This document shows positions 1 to 7,810 of a stretch of 64,000 nucleotides of DNA, piece by piece. The first letter of the stretch is position 1. Each line of letters opens with the position of its first letter. A program made the translations under genes and the position numbers. Below the pieces are notes generated by a model that saw only the letters and a program-made list of their open reading frames with translations, did no database searches and was not told where the DNA came from. Source of the DNA: SCGC-AAA076-P13 sp964276235 (lineage in GTDB: Bacteria; Pseudomonadota; Gammaproteobacteria; Magnimaribacterales; D2472); assembly GCA_964276235.1 (NCBI GenBank), contig CAXYEK010000001.1, forward strand, positions 1 to 64,000. The letters run 5' to 3'.

Positions 1-107
1 ACACTTCCAACCTTTACCATGCACAAGTTTATGTCTAAGGCATCGATAACTTTTTTAAATGAGTCTAGATTTGACTCATCCACTGCTGTAATAATAGATT
101 TGGTCAT
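1..107 (-). CDS. pyrF: Orotidine 5'-phosphate decarboxylase, N-terminal fragment (runs off the left edge)
   Basis: Only about 35 N-terminal residues are visible, starting at an ATG at 105-107 and continuing past base 1. They read MTKSIITAVDESN, then a helix, then NLCMVKVGS. This fits the first beta-alpha unit of the OMP decarboxylase TIM barrel: the first strand ends in an aspartate (family motif VALD, here TAVD) and the second strand carries the KVG motif whose lysine contacts substrate. The enzyme makes UMP, the last step of pyrimidine synthesis. It lies 24 bp downstream of ihfB on the same strand, and pyrF near ihfB is common in gammaproteobacteria. Identification rests on a short fragment. 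Confidence 0.72.
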   Translation of the reverse strand, partial: MTKSIITAVDESNLDSFKKVIDALDINLCMVKVGS

Positions 108-131
108 GATTGTTAAATATTAAACTATAAG

Positions 132-425
132 TTACTTCTCAACCAATGATTTAGAAGGTTTAAAGTGCATCGTAGCTGTCTCTCCAAGATAAGAGACTTC
201 TTTAGTTCTTGGGTTTATGAATTTTCTAGGTCTTATATATTTTTTAGAGAAAGTTCCAAACCCTCTAATCTCAACCTTATCATCTAAAGCAACTGCATCA
301 ACAATTGACTCTAAGATAGAATCAATTGCTAATGAAATTTGTGATTTACTAAGGCTTGGGAATTCTTTAATTAAAGCTAATTCAATATCGGAGCGATTAA
401 AAGTCTGTTGCTTATTACTACTCAC
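132..425 (-). CDS. ihfB: Integration host factor beta subunit
   Basis: This 97-residue protein of the HU/IHF family is close to the usual 94 residues of IhfB. The helical dimerisation half is followed by EIRGFGTFS at about residues 53-61, the beta-arm with RPRKFINPRT (the R-x-NP arm tip that intercalates DNA) and HFKPSK near the C-terminus. With IhfA it forms a heterodimer that bends DNA by a U-turn and acts in replication, recombination and transcription. The start is GTG (423-425), overlapping the rpsA stop by 8 bp; no ATG lies near the N-terminus. Its place just after rpsA is the standard gammaproteobacterial position and argues for IhfB over HU. Confidence 0.93.
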   Translation of the reverse strand: MSSNKQQTFNRSDIELALIKEFPSLSKSQISLAIDSILESIVDAVALDDKVEIRGFGTFSKKYIRPRKFINPRTKEVSYLGETATMHFKPSKSLVEK

Positions 426-1725
426 TCAACTTTAATGAAATTCTTTCCCTTTCTGCATCAACAGCAAAAACGATACAGTCTAGCTTGTCGCCTTTTTTGT
501 ATTTTTCTAATGCTTCTTTAGGATCATCGTCTTCAGATATGTCAGAGAGATGAATTAGACCATCTATGTCTCCCTCTAGACCAACAAAAATACCGAAATC
601 CGTAATAGATTTAATTTGGCCATCAACTCTGTCTCCGATTCCATATTTATTTGAGAATTCAGTCCAAGGATTAGCTTTAGTTTGTTTAAGACCTAAAGAT
701 ATTCTTCTTTTCTCATGATCTATTTCTAAAATCATCACTTTAATCTTTTGTTCCATTTCAACAACTTTAGATGGATGAATATTTTTACTCGTCCAATCTA
801 ATTCCGATAGATGAATAAGGCCTTCTATTCCTTCTTCAAGTTGAGCAAAACAACCATAATCAGTAATATTTGATACAGATGCCTCATATACACCACCAAC
901 AGCATAATTATTTTCAACATTTTCCCATGGATCATTTTGAATTTGTTTTAGACCAAGTGATACTCTTAGCTTTTCTTTATCAAAGCTTAAGATTTTTACA
1001 TCTATCTCATCTCCAAGACTTAAGAACTCTCCAGGATTTGTAACTCTGGACCAAGAAATATCAGTTATATGAAGTAGTCCATCTAAACCACCCAAGTCAA
1101 CAAAAGCACCATAGTCAGTAATATTCTTAACTATTCCTTTAACTATTTGACCTTCCTCTAAATTCTTTAATAGTTCAACTTTTACAGCTGAATTATTTTT
1201 TTCTAATACAGCTTTTCTAGAAAGAACTACATTATTTCTTTTGTAATCTAATTTAATAACTTTAAATTCTTGAACTGTATTCTCTATATCAGGTGCCTCC
1301 TTAAGAGGTCTTACATCAACAAGTGATCCTGGTAAGAAAGCTTTAACAACTTCAACTTCGACAGCAAATCCACCTTTAACCCTGTTGTGAATTTTTCCTG
1401 TTACAAATTCTCCTGATTCAAGAGCATCTTCAAGCATCTTCCAAGTTGATATTTTTCTAGCTTTCTCTCTCGAGATTCTAGTTTCCCCATAACCGTCTTC
1501 TACGGCTTCTAGAGCAACCTCTACCTCATCGCCAACAACTATGCTGACTTCTCCTTCGTTATTTCTGAATTCATCAAGAGATACAACTCCCTCTGATTTT
1601 AAACCTACATGGACTGTTACCCAGTCGTTATCTACATCTAATACAACCCCTGATACTATTGATCCAGGTTGCATGTCTAGTGTGCTTAGACTTTCGTCTA
1701 GTAAAGCAGCAAATGATTCTGTCAT
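418..1725 (-). CDS. rpsA: 30S ribosomal protein S1, short five-domain form
   Basis: The 435-residue protein is built from five S1 (OB-fold) repeats at roughly 18-85, 105-172, 190-260, 277-347 and 363-433. The last three carry the typical ITDYGAFV / GLIHLSD-type signatures. S1 binds mRNA on the small subunit and helps unfold leaders for initiation. The E. coli protein has about 557 residues and six repeats; this one ends cleanly after the fifth. The first two repeats, which anchor S1 to the ribosome, are present. It starts at ATG immediately after the cmk stop and overlaps ihfB, the usual cmk-rpsA-ihfB order. Confidence 0.95.
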   Translation of the reverse strand: MTESFAALLDESLSTLDMQPGSIVSGVVLDVDNDWVTVHVGLKSEGVVSLDEFRNNEGEVSIVVGDEVEVALEAVEDGYGETRISREKARKISTWKMLEDALESGEFVTGKIHNRVKGGFAVEVEVVKAFLPGSLVDVRPLKEAPDIENTVQEFKVIKLDYKRNNVVLSRKAVLEKNNSAVKVELLKNLEEGQIVKGIVKNITDYGAFVDLGGLDGLLHITDISWSRVTNPGEFLSLGDEIDVKILSFDKEKLRVSLGLKQIQNDPWENVENNYAVGGVYEASVSNITDYGCFAQLEEGIEGLIHLSELDWTSKNIHPSKVVEMEQKIKVMILEIDHEKRRISLGLKQTKANPWTEFSNKYGIGDRVDGQIKSITDFGIFVGLEGDIDGLIHLSDISEDDDPKEALEKYKKGDKLDCIVFAVDAERERISLKLSE

Positions 1726-2380
1726 TTATTCAATTCCTTTTGCGAGCTTTTTAGTAAAACTCAGTACTTCATCAAGTGACATTTCAGAAGAATCAATAAT
1801 AACTGAATCTTCTGCAGGGATTAATGGAGATAAAGTTCTAGTGCTATCTTTCAAATCTCTCTGCTTTATGTCTTCTATCAGAGCGTGCATATTAACTTCT
1901 TGTCCTCGATTCTGCAACTCTAAATACCTTCTTTCTGCTCTTGCTTCAGCAGAAGCAGTTAGAAATATTTTTAATTTAGCATCAGGGAAAACAACTGTTC
2001 CCATATCCCTTCCATCAGCTACCAAGACCACTGTCATGATAAAAATTTCTTTGTATTGATAATAGGTTTTCTCTTGTTTCTGATAAAGAGCTCAATTCAG
2101 AAGCTTTTTTAGCCATTTCCTCTGATCTTAATATTGAAGTTATATCTTCGAGATCATTTAAAATAACAACATCCTTACTATTGAATTCAAATGAAATATT
2201 TCTTTGAATTAAGTTTGGAATTTCATCGCCAGCGGAACCAGAATGATGGAAATGTGCATAAACTCTATATAAGAGACCGCTATCTAATATACTAAAATCA
2301 AGATATTCGGCTAGATTTCTTGCCAAAGAGCCCTTGCCTGATGCCGAAGGACCGTCGATGGTCACTATATTAAGTTTCAT
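1726..2380 (-). CDS. cmk: Cytidylate kinase, reading frame broken by a single-base insertion
   Basis: The enzyme phosphorylates CMP and dCMP to diphosphates. The N-terminal part (2015-2380, 121 residues) has the P-loop GPSASGKGS at residues 10-18. The C-terminal part (to 1726) is in another frame and opens with VADGRDMGTVVFPDA, the conserved CMP-binding signature. The two parts together have the normal length of about 224 residues. Removing one base of the CC at 2022-2023 joins them as NFYHDSGL-VADGRDMG, the family sequence. The gene is normally important and its operon is intact, so a sequencing or assembly error is more likely than decay. It overlaps aroA by 11 bp. Confidence 0.9.
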
Positions 2381-3680
2381 TAATATTTACTCCTAGACTT
2401 TTCATAATGCCTAAAAAGTCTGGGAATGACGTAAAAATATTTTTACAATCTTTGACATGTATACCCTCTTTAGACCTTAAGCTTGCTATCAAGAAACTCA
2501 TAGCTATTCTATGGTCTCCAAATGAATTTATCACCGGAGTGCCTATAATATCTTCTTTTGAACCAATAATTTTTATACCGTCTTCAAATAATTCATGATT
2601 TATATTAATTCTATTAAGTCCATCAGAAATAGCAGAAAGACGATCAGATTCTTTAACTCTTAGCTCTGATGCATCTGAAATAGTGGTTTCACCCTCAGCA
2701 AATGCAGCTGCAATGCTAAGAATAGGTATCTCATCAATAATATTAGGAATTATTTTTCCTTCAACACTTACACCTTTTAAATGCGATGAATTAACGTGAA
2801 TATCTCCAACCTCTTCATTGCATATAATAGATTCATTTTTAATTGAGATTTTGCCTCCCATAGATTTGAGAACATGAATCAAGCCAGACCTTGAAGGATT
2901 TAATCCTACATTTTTTATAACTATGTTTGATTCCTTTGCAATAAGGCCAGCAACAATTAAAAATGCAGCTGAGGAAAAATCACCCACAACGTTATAGGAT
3001 TTTTTAGGATTTAGTCTTGAGGGATTGAATGATATTATATTTCCATACTCTGTGACTTCAGATTTAATATCCCCACCAAAATAATTAATCATTTTTTCTG
3101 TATGGTCTCTTGTTTGATGTTTTTCTTTTACAGAAACTTTTTTATTGGCTGCTAGTGCAGCAAGAATGATTGAAGATTTAACTTGAGCACTTGCTATTGG
3201 CATTTCGTAATAAAAATTACTTTTAATACTCCCTTTTGATATTTCTACTGGGGGAGTTCCATTCGTACAAGTTATATTAGCGCCCATTTCATTTAGAGGT
3301 TTAGAGACTCTCAACATTGGTCTTTTTGATAAAGATTCGTCACCTACAAGTGTTGCATCTATTCCCAAGCTACCTATCAAGCCCATCATGAGCCTCATGC
3401 CTGTTCCAGAATTACCGAGATCAATATTATTATCTGATGAAGTAAAAGGTATCTCTCTTCGCTTTATGTTTACAGTAGTGTTGTTAATTCGTATGGAAGA
3501 TCCTATTGCATTTAATGCATTTATAGTCGAAATTGGATCATCGCCATTTAAAAAACCTTCAATAGTTATGTTTTCATTAATCAATGAACCAATAATGACT
3601 GCTCTTTGAGATATTGATTTATCACCGGGACACAATACTTCGCCTGAAATAGAAGGTGTATTAAGCGCTATTAAATTCAA
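2370..3680 (-). CDS. aroA: 3-phosphoshikimate 1-carboxyvinyltransferase (EPSP synthase)
   Basis: This 436-residue enzyme of the normal length joins shikimate-3-phosphate and phosphoenolpyruvate to EPSP. Visible motifs are PGDKSISQRA at about 18-27 (substrate-binding Lys21, Ser22), LGNSGTGMRLMMG near residue 90 and the late RVKESDRL and GDHRIAMSF motifs. In Pseudomonas it is fused to TyrA; here the two are separate but overlap in a TTGA start-stop. The TTG at 3678-3680 is therefore the likely start, and no ATG lies near. Translation is probably coupled to tyrA. It belongs to the serC-pheA-hisC-tyrA-aroA run. Confidence 0.95.
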   Translation of the reverse strand: MNLIALNTPSISGEVLCPGDKSISQRAVIIGSLINENITIEGFLNGDDPISTINALNAIGSSIRINNTTVNIKRREIPFTSSDNNIDLGNSGTGMRLMMGLIGSLGIDATLVGDESLSKRPMLRVSKPLNEMGANITCTNGTPPVEISKGSIKSNFYYEMPIASAQVKSSIILAALAANKKVSVKEKHQTRDHTEKMINYFGGDIKSEVTEYGNIISFNPSRLNPKKSYNVVGDFSSAAFLIVAGLIAKESNIVIKNVGLNPSRSGLIHVLKSMGGKISIKNESIICNEEVGDIHVNSSHLKGVSVEGKIIPNIIDEIPILSIAAAFAEGETTISDASELRVKESDRLSAISDGLNRININHELFEDGIKIIGSKEDIIGTPVINSFGDHRIAMSFLIASLRSKEGIHVKDCKNIFTSFPDFLGIMKSLGVNINET

Positions 3681-4549
3681 AGGTTATCTTCTTTATATTT
3701 TTTAATTTCATCGAGTTCTTTCTCTAAAAGCTCTGAATGAGAAAATACTTCAGGTATTTCTTTTGTCTTTGCTATTAGCTCAAGGAGATTATTTATAGAC
3801 AGTTGAAAACTTGCAAGAGATTTAATAATATTTTTATCATTTAATTCAAAAATATCTCTCCACATCTCTGCATTGGAACCACTAAGCCTTATAAATTCTT
3901 TCAACCCACCCCCAGCATTATCTTCGACATCTTTTGAAGAAAGCCTTATAGAATCTATCAAAGCATAAGATATAAGATGAGGTAGATGACTGGTCATAGC
4001 AAATAATAAATCATGCTCTTTTACAGACATTTCAGAGACTCTCATTTGCATCGCATGTTTCCAAAAATTATTGAGCTTATTAATATGAATATCGTTAACA
4101 TTATTTGGATTGCAGACAATAGTTTTTTTGTTTTGGAATAAGTTTTCATCAATACTAGAAATTCCTGACTTATGAGAGCCAGCAATAGGATGGGATAAAA
4201 TTATATTTGAAGCAGAAGAAATATTTAAGTGATTTTTTACACTAGCAGTCTCTGTTATTGTTATATTTGTATTCCATAAATTTTTAATTTGATTAAGAAT
4301 ATTTTGAGTATTTTTAGGAGAAACAGAAATTACTATCAAGTCTATCTTGTCTACTAAGTCTTTATGATTTATGGACTCTATTGAATCAAAACTACTATCT
4401 ATAATATTATCTTCAAGAGCTGTTGATAGGCTTGATTCATTTATATCAAATCCATGAACAATGATTCCTTTATTTTTTGATGCCTTTGCAATTGATGATC
4501 CTATAAGGCCAAGACCAATAATTAATATCTGTTTAACTGAATCACTCAC
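3677..4549 (-). CDS. tyrA: Prephenate dehydrogenase
   Basis: The 290-residue protein has an N-terminal Rossmann fold (IIGLGLIGSSIAKA, about residues 9-22) and a helical C-terminal dimerisation domain. It contains SHPIAGSHKSG, the prephenate-binding His region, and MTSHLPHLISYAL, which is typical of TyrA. It oxidatively decarboxylates prephenate to 4-hydroxyphenylpyruvate for tyrosine. There is no chorismate mutase or ACT domain. The start is GTG within a GTGA overlap with the hisC stop, and its own stop overlaps the aroA TTG, so it sits in a chain of translationally coupled genes. Confidence 0.92.
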   Translation of the reverse strand: MSDSVKQILIIGLGLIGSSIAKASKNKGIIVHGFDINESSLSTALEDNIIDSSFDSIESINHKDLVDKIDLIVISVSPKNTQNILNQIKNLWNTNITITETASVKNHLNISSASNIILSHPIAGSHKSGISSIDENLFQNKKTIVCNPNNVNDIHINKLNNFWKHAMQMRVSEMSVKEHDLLFAMTSHLPHLISYALIDSIRLSSKDVEDNAGGGLKEFIRLSGSNAEMWRDIFELNDKNIIKSLASFQLSINNLLELIAKTKEIPEVFSHSELLEKELDEIKKYKEDNL

Positions 4550-5643
4550 GAGAGAACCTCTTCAAGTTTTTGAAGAAAATAATTATTCTCATCCTCTGTT
4601 CCTACTGTGACTCTGATAAATTCTGGCATTTCATATAGCGCTATTGGTCGAACAATTACACCTTTTTTCATTAAGTTTATAAATAGTTGATCAGAATTAA
4701 AAGGCCCTTTGAATGATATAAAGTTTCCGTGAGAAGGAATGCACTCCATACCCATCTCACCAAGCTTAGTCATTAAATATTCTCTTTGATGGGAATTTAA
4801 TTGAACACTTTTTGAAATGTGTTCATTGTCCTGAATTGCATGACACGCTGCTTCTTGAGCAAAAGCATTAGAATTAAAGGGTTGTCTAATTTTATTTAGT
4901 GCAGCAATTAATTTTTCGTTAGCCAATCCATAACCTATTCTTAAGCTTGCCAAACCTTGAATTTTTGAAAATGTTTTAGTTATAAGAAGGTTTGAATACT
5001 TAGATAGTAATATATTTGTATCAACATAATCATCTTCTTGAACATATTCAAAATAAGCTAAGTCTAAGATAACCAGAACCGAGGAAGGTATTTTTTCCAT
5101 CATTAAATCAAATTCATTATGAGAATTGTAAGTTCCTGTTGGATTGTTAGGATTTGCAACAAAACATACTCTTGTAGAATCATCTAGATGGCTATGGAAA
5201 TTTTCTAGAGCGTGTCCCCAGTTTATTGTAGGAACTTCTATAATTTTAGATCCATTGGATTGAGCAACAATTTTATATACTGCAAAGGCATGCTTAGACA
5301 TCAATGCGCTAGATTCTTTATTGAGAAAGGCTCTTGCTGCCAGCTCTAAAACCTCATTAGAGCCATTTCCTATAATAATATTACTGACATCTAATGATTC
5401 ATGTTCTGCAATTAATAGCTTGAGTTTTTTTGAGTCCCCATCAGGATATAAATGTAAGTCATTCGCATTGTTTGATAAAGCTTCAATAGCTTTGGGTGAT
5501 GGTCCTAAGGGATTCTCATTACTAGCAAGCTTAACAACTCTTTCAGGTTTATATTCGGCAACTACGGCATCGATTGATCTTCCCGGCTCGTAAGGATTTA
5601 AGTCTGATATACCTTTATTTAAATAGTCTAAGATATTGTTCAT
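4546..5643 (-). CDS. hisC: Histidinol-phosphate / aromatic aminotransferase (HisC type)
   Basis: This is a 365-residue fold-type I PLP aminotransferase. NENPLGPSP (about 42-50), ANPNNPTGT (about 163-171) and TFSKIQGLASLRIGYG with the Schiff-base Lys227 mark it as HisC-like. Lying between pheA and tyrA, it corresponds to the HisC2 paralogue of the gammaproteobacterial supra-operon. By context it probably transaminates phenylpyruvate and 4-hydroxyphenylpyruvate or prephenate, possibly as well as histidinol phosphate. Sequence alone does not decide specificity. It starts at ATG in an ATGA overlap with pheA. Confidence 0.88.
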   Translation of the reverse strand: MNNILDYLNKGISDLNPYEPGRSIDAVVAEYKPERVVKLASNENPLGPSPKAIEALSNNANDLHLYPDGDSKKLKLLIAEHESLDVSNIIIGNGSNEVLELAARAFLNKESSALMSKHAFAVYKIVAQSNGSKIIEVPTINWGHALENFHSHLDDSTRVCFVANPNNPTGTYNSHNEFDLMMEKIPSSVLVILDLAYFEYVQEDDYVDTNILLSKYSNLLITKTFSKIQGLASLRIGYGLANEKLIAALNKIRQPFNSNAFAQEAACHAIQDNEHISKSVQLNSHQREYLMTKLGEMGMECIPSHGNFISFKGPFNSDQLFINLMKKGVIVRPIALYEMPEFIRVTVGTEDENNYFLQKLEEVLS

Positions 5644-6728
5644 ACATGTTGAGGATATGATCCTAGTATGCGAACAAGAGAGCCTGTTTCCTTAACTTCC
5701 TTAATAGCTAATTTAAGCTTTTGATCTTTTTGATGTCCCTCACAATCAATAAAGAAATCATGTGAATTAATATTTCCTCTTGATGGGCGTGTTTCAATTT
5801 TACTTAAATTAATTTTTCTTTTCTCAAAAGGTTTTAAAATATTAATCAACGCGCCGGGATTATTTACAGTTTGTATTAAAAAAGAAGTTTTATCCTTTCC
5901 AGTAGAGCCAATCTCATTTTGACCAATAACCAGGAATCTTGTTTTATTATCAGAGTAATCTTGAATATTTTTCTTTTGGAGTTTTAGCTTATATTTATCT
6001 ATAGCTAAGGAATTAACAATACATAAAATGTTTTTGTTTTCTTTAGCATATTTAGCAGCAACTGCAGAACTAGGCATTTCTAGCCTTTTAATAGAGCCAA
6101 TATTTTTTTCTATCCATTTACTGCATTGTCCTAAGGCTTGTGGATGAGATGCGATGGCAAAAGCTTCTTTTAATTCAAATTTATTTCCTGAAGCTAATTG
6201 ATGATCAATATTTAGATAAATCTCTCCTATTATCGTAATATTTTCATTGTCAGCAAGGCAGTTCAAAGTTGTATTTATGACCCCCTCAGAAGAGTTTTCA
6301 ACAGGCACAACGCCTATATCAGACTCTCTTTTTATTACTTGATAAAAAACATCATCGATACTTGGAGAAGGTATTCTTGAAACTAAAGATCCAAAATGAT
6401 TATGAACCGCTGCCTCTGAATGTGTTCCTTCTGGACCTAAGTAAGATATCTTGAGTGCCTCTTCAAGAGACAGGCAACCAGATATTAATTCCTTGTAAAT
6501 ACTACGAATTTTTGCATCGGAAAGAACACCATTTTCGTTAGATTTTAAAATATTTCTTAATATATTAGCTTCTCTGTCTGGCTTATAAAAAGTAGTATTT
6601 GGGCTTATTTTAGACTTAATCTTTCCAATATCCACAGCAAGAGAGGCTCTCTTTTGGATAAGTTTTAAAAGGTCTTTATCAATTTTATCTATTTTAGACC
6701 TTAAATTTTTAAGATTTTCGTTTGTCAT
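5640..6728 (-). CDS. pheA: Bifunctional chorismate mutase / prephenate dehydratase
   Basis: The 362-residue protein has three parts. An AroQ-type chorismate mutase occupies about residues 1-88 (LRSKIDKIDKDLLKLIQKRA). Prephenate dehydratase covers about 93-270 (YLGPEGTHSEAA, GVVPVENSSEG, and NKTRFLVIG with the catalytic Thr-Arg-Phe). A C-terminal ACT domain has NNPGALINIL and KIETRPSR, the usual ESRP-type allosteric site. It converts chorismate to phenylpyruvate and is likely inhibited by phenylalanine through the ACT domain. It lies 5 bp after serC and overlaps hisC by ATGA. Confidence 0.95.
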   Translation of the reverse strand: MTNENLKNLRSKIDKIDKDLLKLIQKRASLAVDIGKIKSKISPNTTFYKPDREANILRNILKSNENGVLSDAKIRSIYKELISGCLSLEEALKISYLGPEGTHSEAAVHNHFGSLVSRIPSPSIDDVFYQVIKRESDIGVVPVENSSEGVINTTLNCLADNENITIIGEIYLNIDHQLASGNKFELKEAFAIASHPQALGQCSKWIEKNIGSIKRLEMPSSAVAAKYAKENKNILCIVNSLAIDKYKLKLQKKNIQDYSDNKTRFLVIGQNEIGSTGKDKTSFLIQTVNNPGALINILKPFEKRKINLSKIETRPSRGNINSHDFFIDCEGHQKDQKLKLAIKEVKETGSLVRILGSYPQHV

Positions 6729-6733
6729 TTGTT

Positions 6734-7810
6734 CTAGCCATATTTAGCTTCAAAGACTTTCATAAAGTCTATAAGCTGATTAACCCCCTCTAAAGGCATT
6801 GCATTATATATGCTCGCCCTCATTCCACCAACTGATCTATGTCCTTTTAAATTTAACAATCCATTCTCCTCTGCCTCTTTTAAAAACACAGTATCAAGAC
6901 TTTTATCAGCAAGTATGAAAGGGATATTCATAATTGATCTATTTTCAACATTAACAGGATTGGAATAAAAACTAGAACTATCTATGAAATCATAAAGGGA
7001 TGAAGCTTTTTTATGATTTTGTTCTTTAAAGAAGTTGAGGCCACCTGATTTTTTAATCCACTTAAATACCTTTCCTGCCATGTACCATGCAAAAGTTGGT
7101 GGCGTATTGAGCATAGAGCCTGCTTGAGAATGTTTTGAGTACCTTAAAATATTAGGCAGAGTATCATCCTCTTCTTCCATATAGTTCTTATCAACAATTA
7201 CCATGGTAAGGCCAGCAGGCCCAATATTTTTTTGAGCTCCAGCATATATTAGAGAATATTTTGAAACATCAAGAGGTTCACTTAAGATGACTGAAGACAT
7301 ATCAGCTATCAAAGGTTTTTTAATTTCCGGTATTTTATGAATTGCGACTCCTTGGATAGTTTCATTAGGGCAATAATGAACATATGAGGCATCATCAGAA
7401 ACATTCCAATCTAGAGGGTTGGGCGCATAACTAAAGTTACTATCTTCAGAGGATGCAATTGTATTAACATTGATTAGTTTTGAAGCTTCCGAAATTGCTT
7501 TTTTTGACCACGTTCCAGATAAAACATAATCAGCTTTTTTATTAATACTCCCAAAATTCATTGGGATCATTGCGAACTGATAAGTCGCCCCTCCCTGAAG
7601 AAAAAGAACATCATGAGTCTCTGGTATTTTTAAAAGATCTATAAAGTCATTTTTAGCATCTGTGGCAACTTTGTCATAAATAGCTGATCTATGACTCATC
7701 TCCATAATTGACATTCCTGAATCACCCCATTCTAAGAGTTCATCTTTTACTTCTTTGAGAACTTCTTCAGATATTACTGCAGGTCCTGCACAAAAATTCC
7801 ATTTGCGCAT
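6734..7810 (-). CDS. serC: Phosphoserine aminotransferase
   Basis: This 358-residue class V PLP aminotransferase starts WNFCAGPAVIS and has FLQGGAT (about 70-76) and IYAGAQKNIGPAG with the PLP lysine at Lys194. It makes 3-phosphoserine for serine synthesis and also acts in pyridoxal phosphate synthesis. The ATG start overlaps the gyrA stop by one base (TAATG), so it follows gyrA directly and heads the amino-acid block of the supra-operon. Confidence 0.95.
   Translation of the reverse strand: MRKWNFCAGPAVISEEVLKEVKDELLEWGDSGMSIMEMSHRSAIYDKVATDAKNDFIDLLKIPETHDVLFLQGGATYQFAMIPMNFGSINKKADYVLSGTWSKKAISEASKLINVNTIASSEDSNFSYAPNPLDWNVSDDASYVHYCPNETIQGVAIHKIPEIKKPLIADMSSVILSEPLDVSKYSLIYAGAQKNIGPAGLTMVIVDKNYMEEEDDTLPNILRYSKHSQAGSMLNTPPTFAWYMAGKVFKWIKKSGGLNFFKEQNHKKASSLYDFIDSSSFYSNPVNVENRSIMNIPFILADKSLDTVFLKEAEENGLLNLKGHRSVGGMRASIYNAMPLEGVNQLIDFMKVFEAKYG

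Noticed and set aside
2015..2037. Programmed ribosomal frameshifting in cmk, mrcA, waaA and gltB
   Set aside because: The shift sites lack a shared slippery heptamer and downstream structure, the directions differ, and the genes are not known to use recoding. Single-base consensus errors explain all four more simply.
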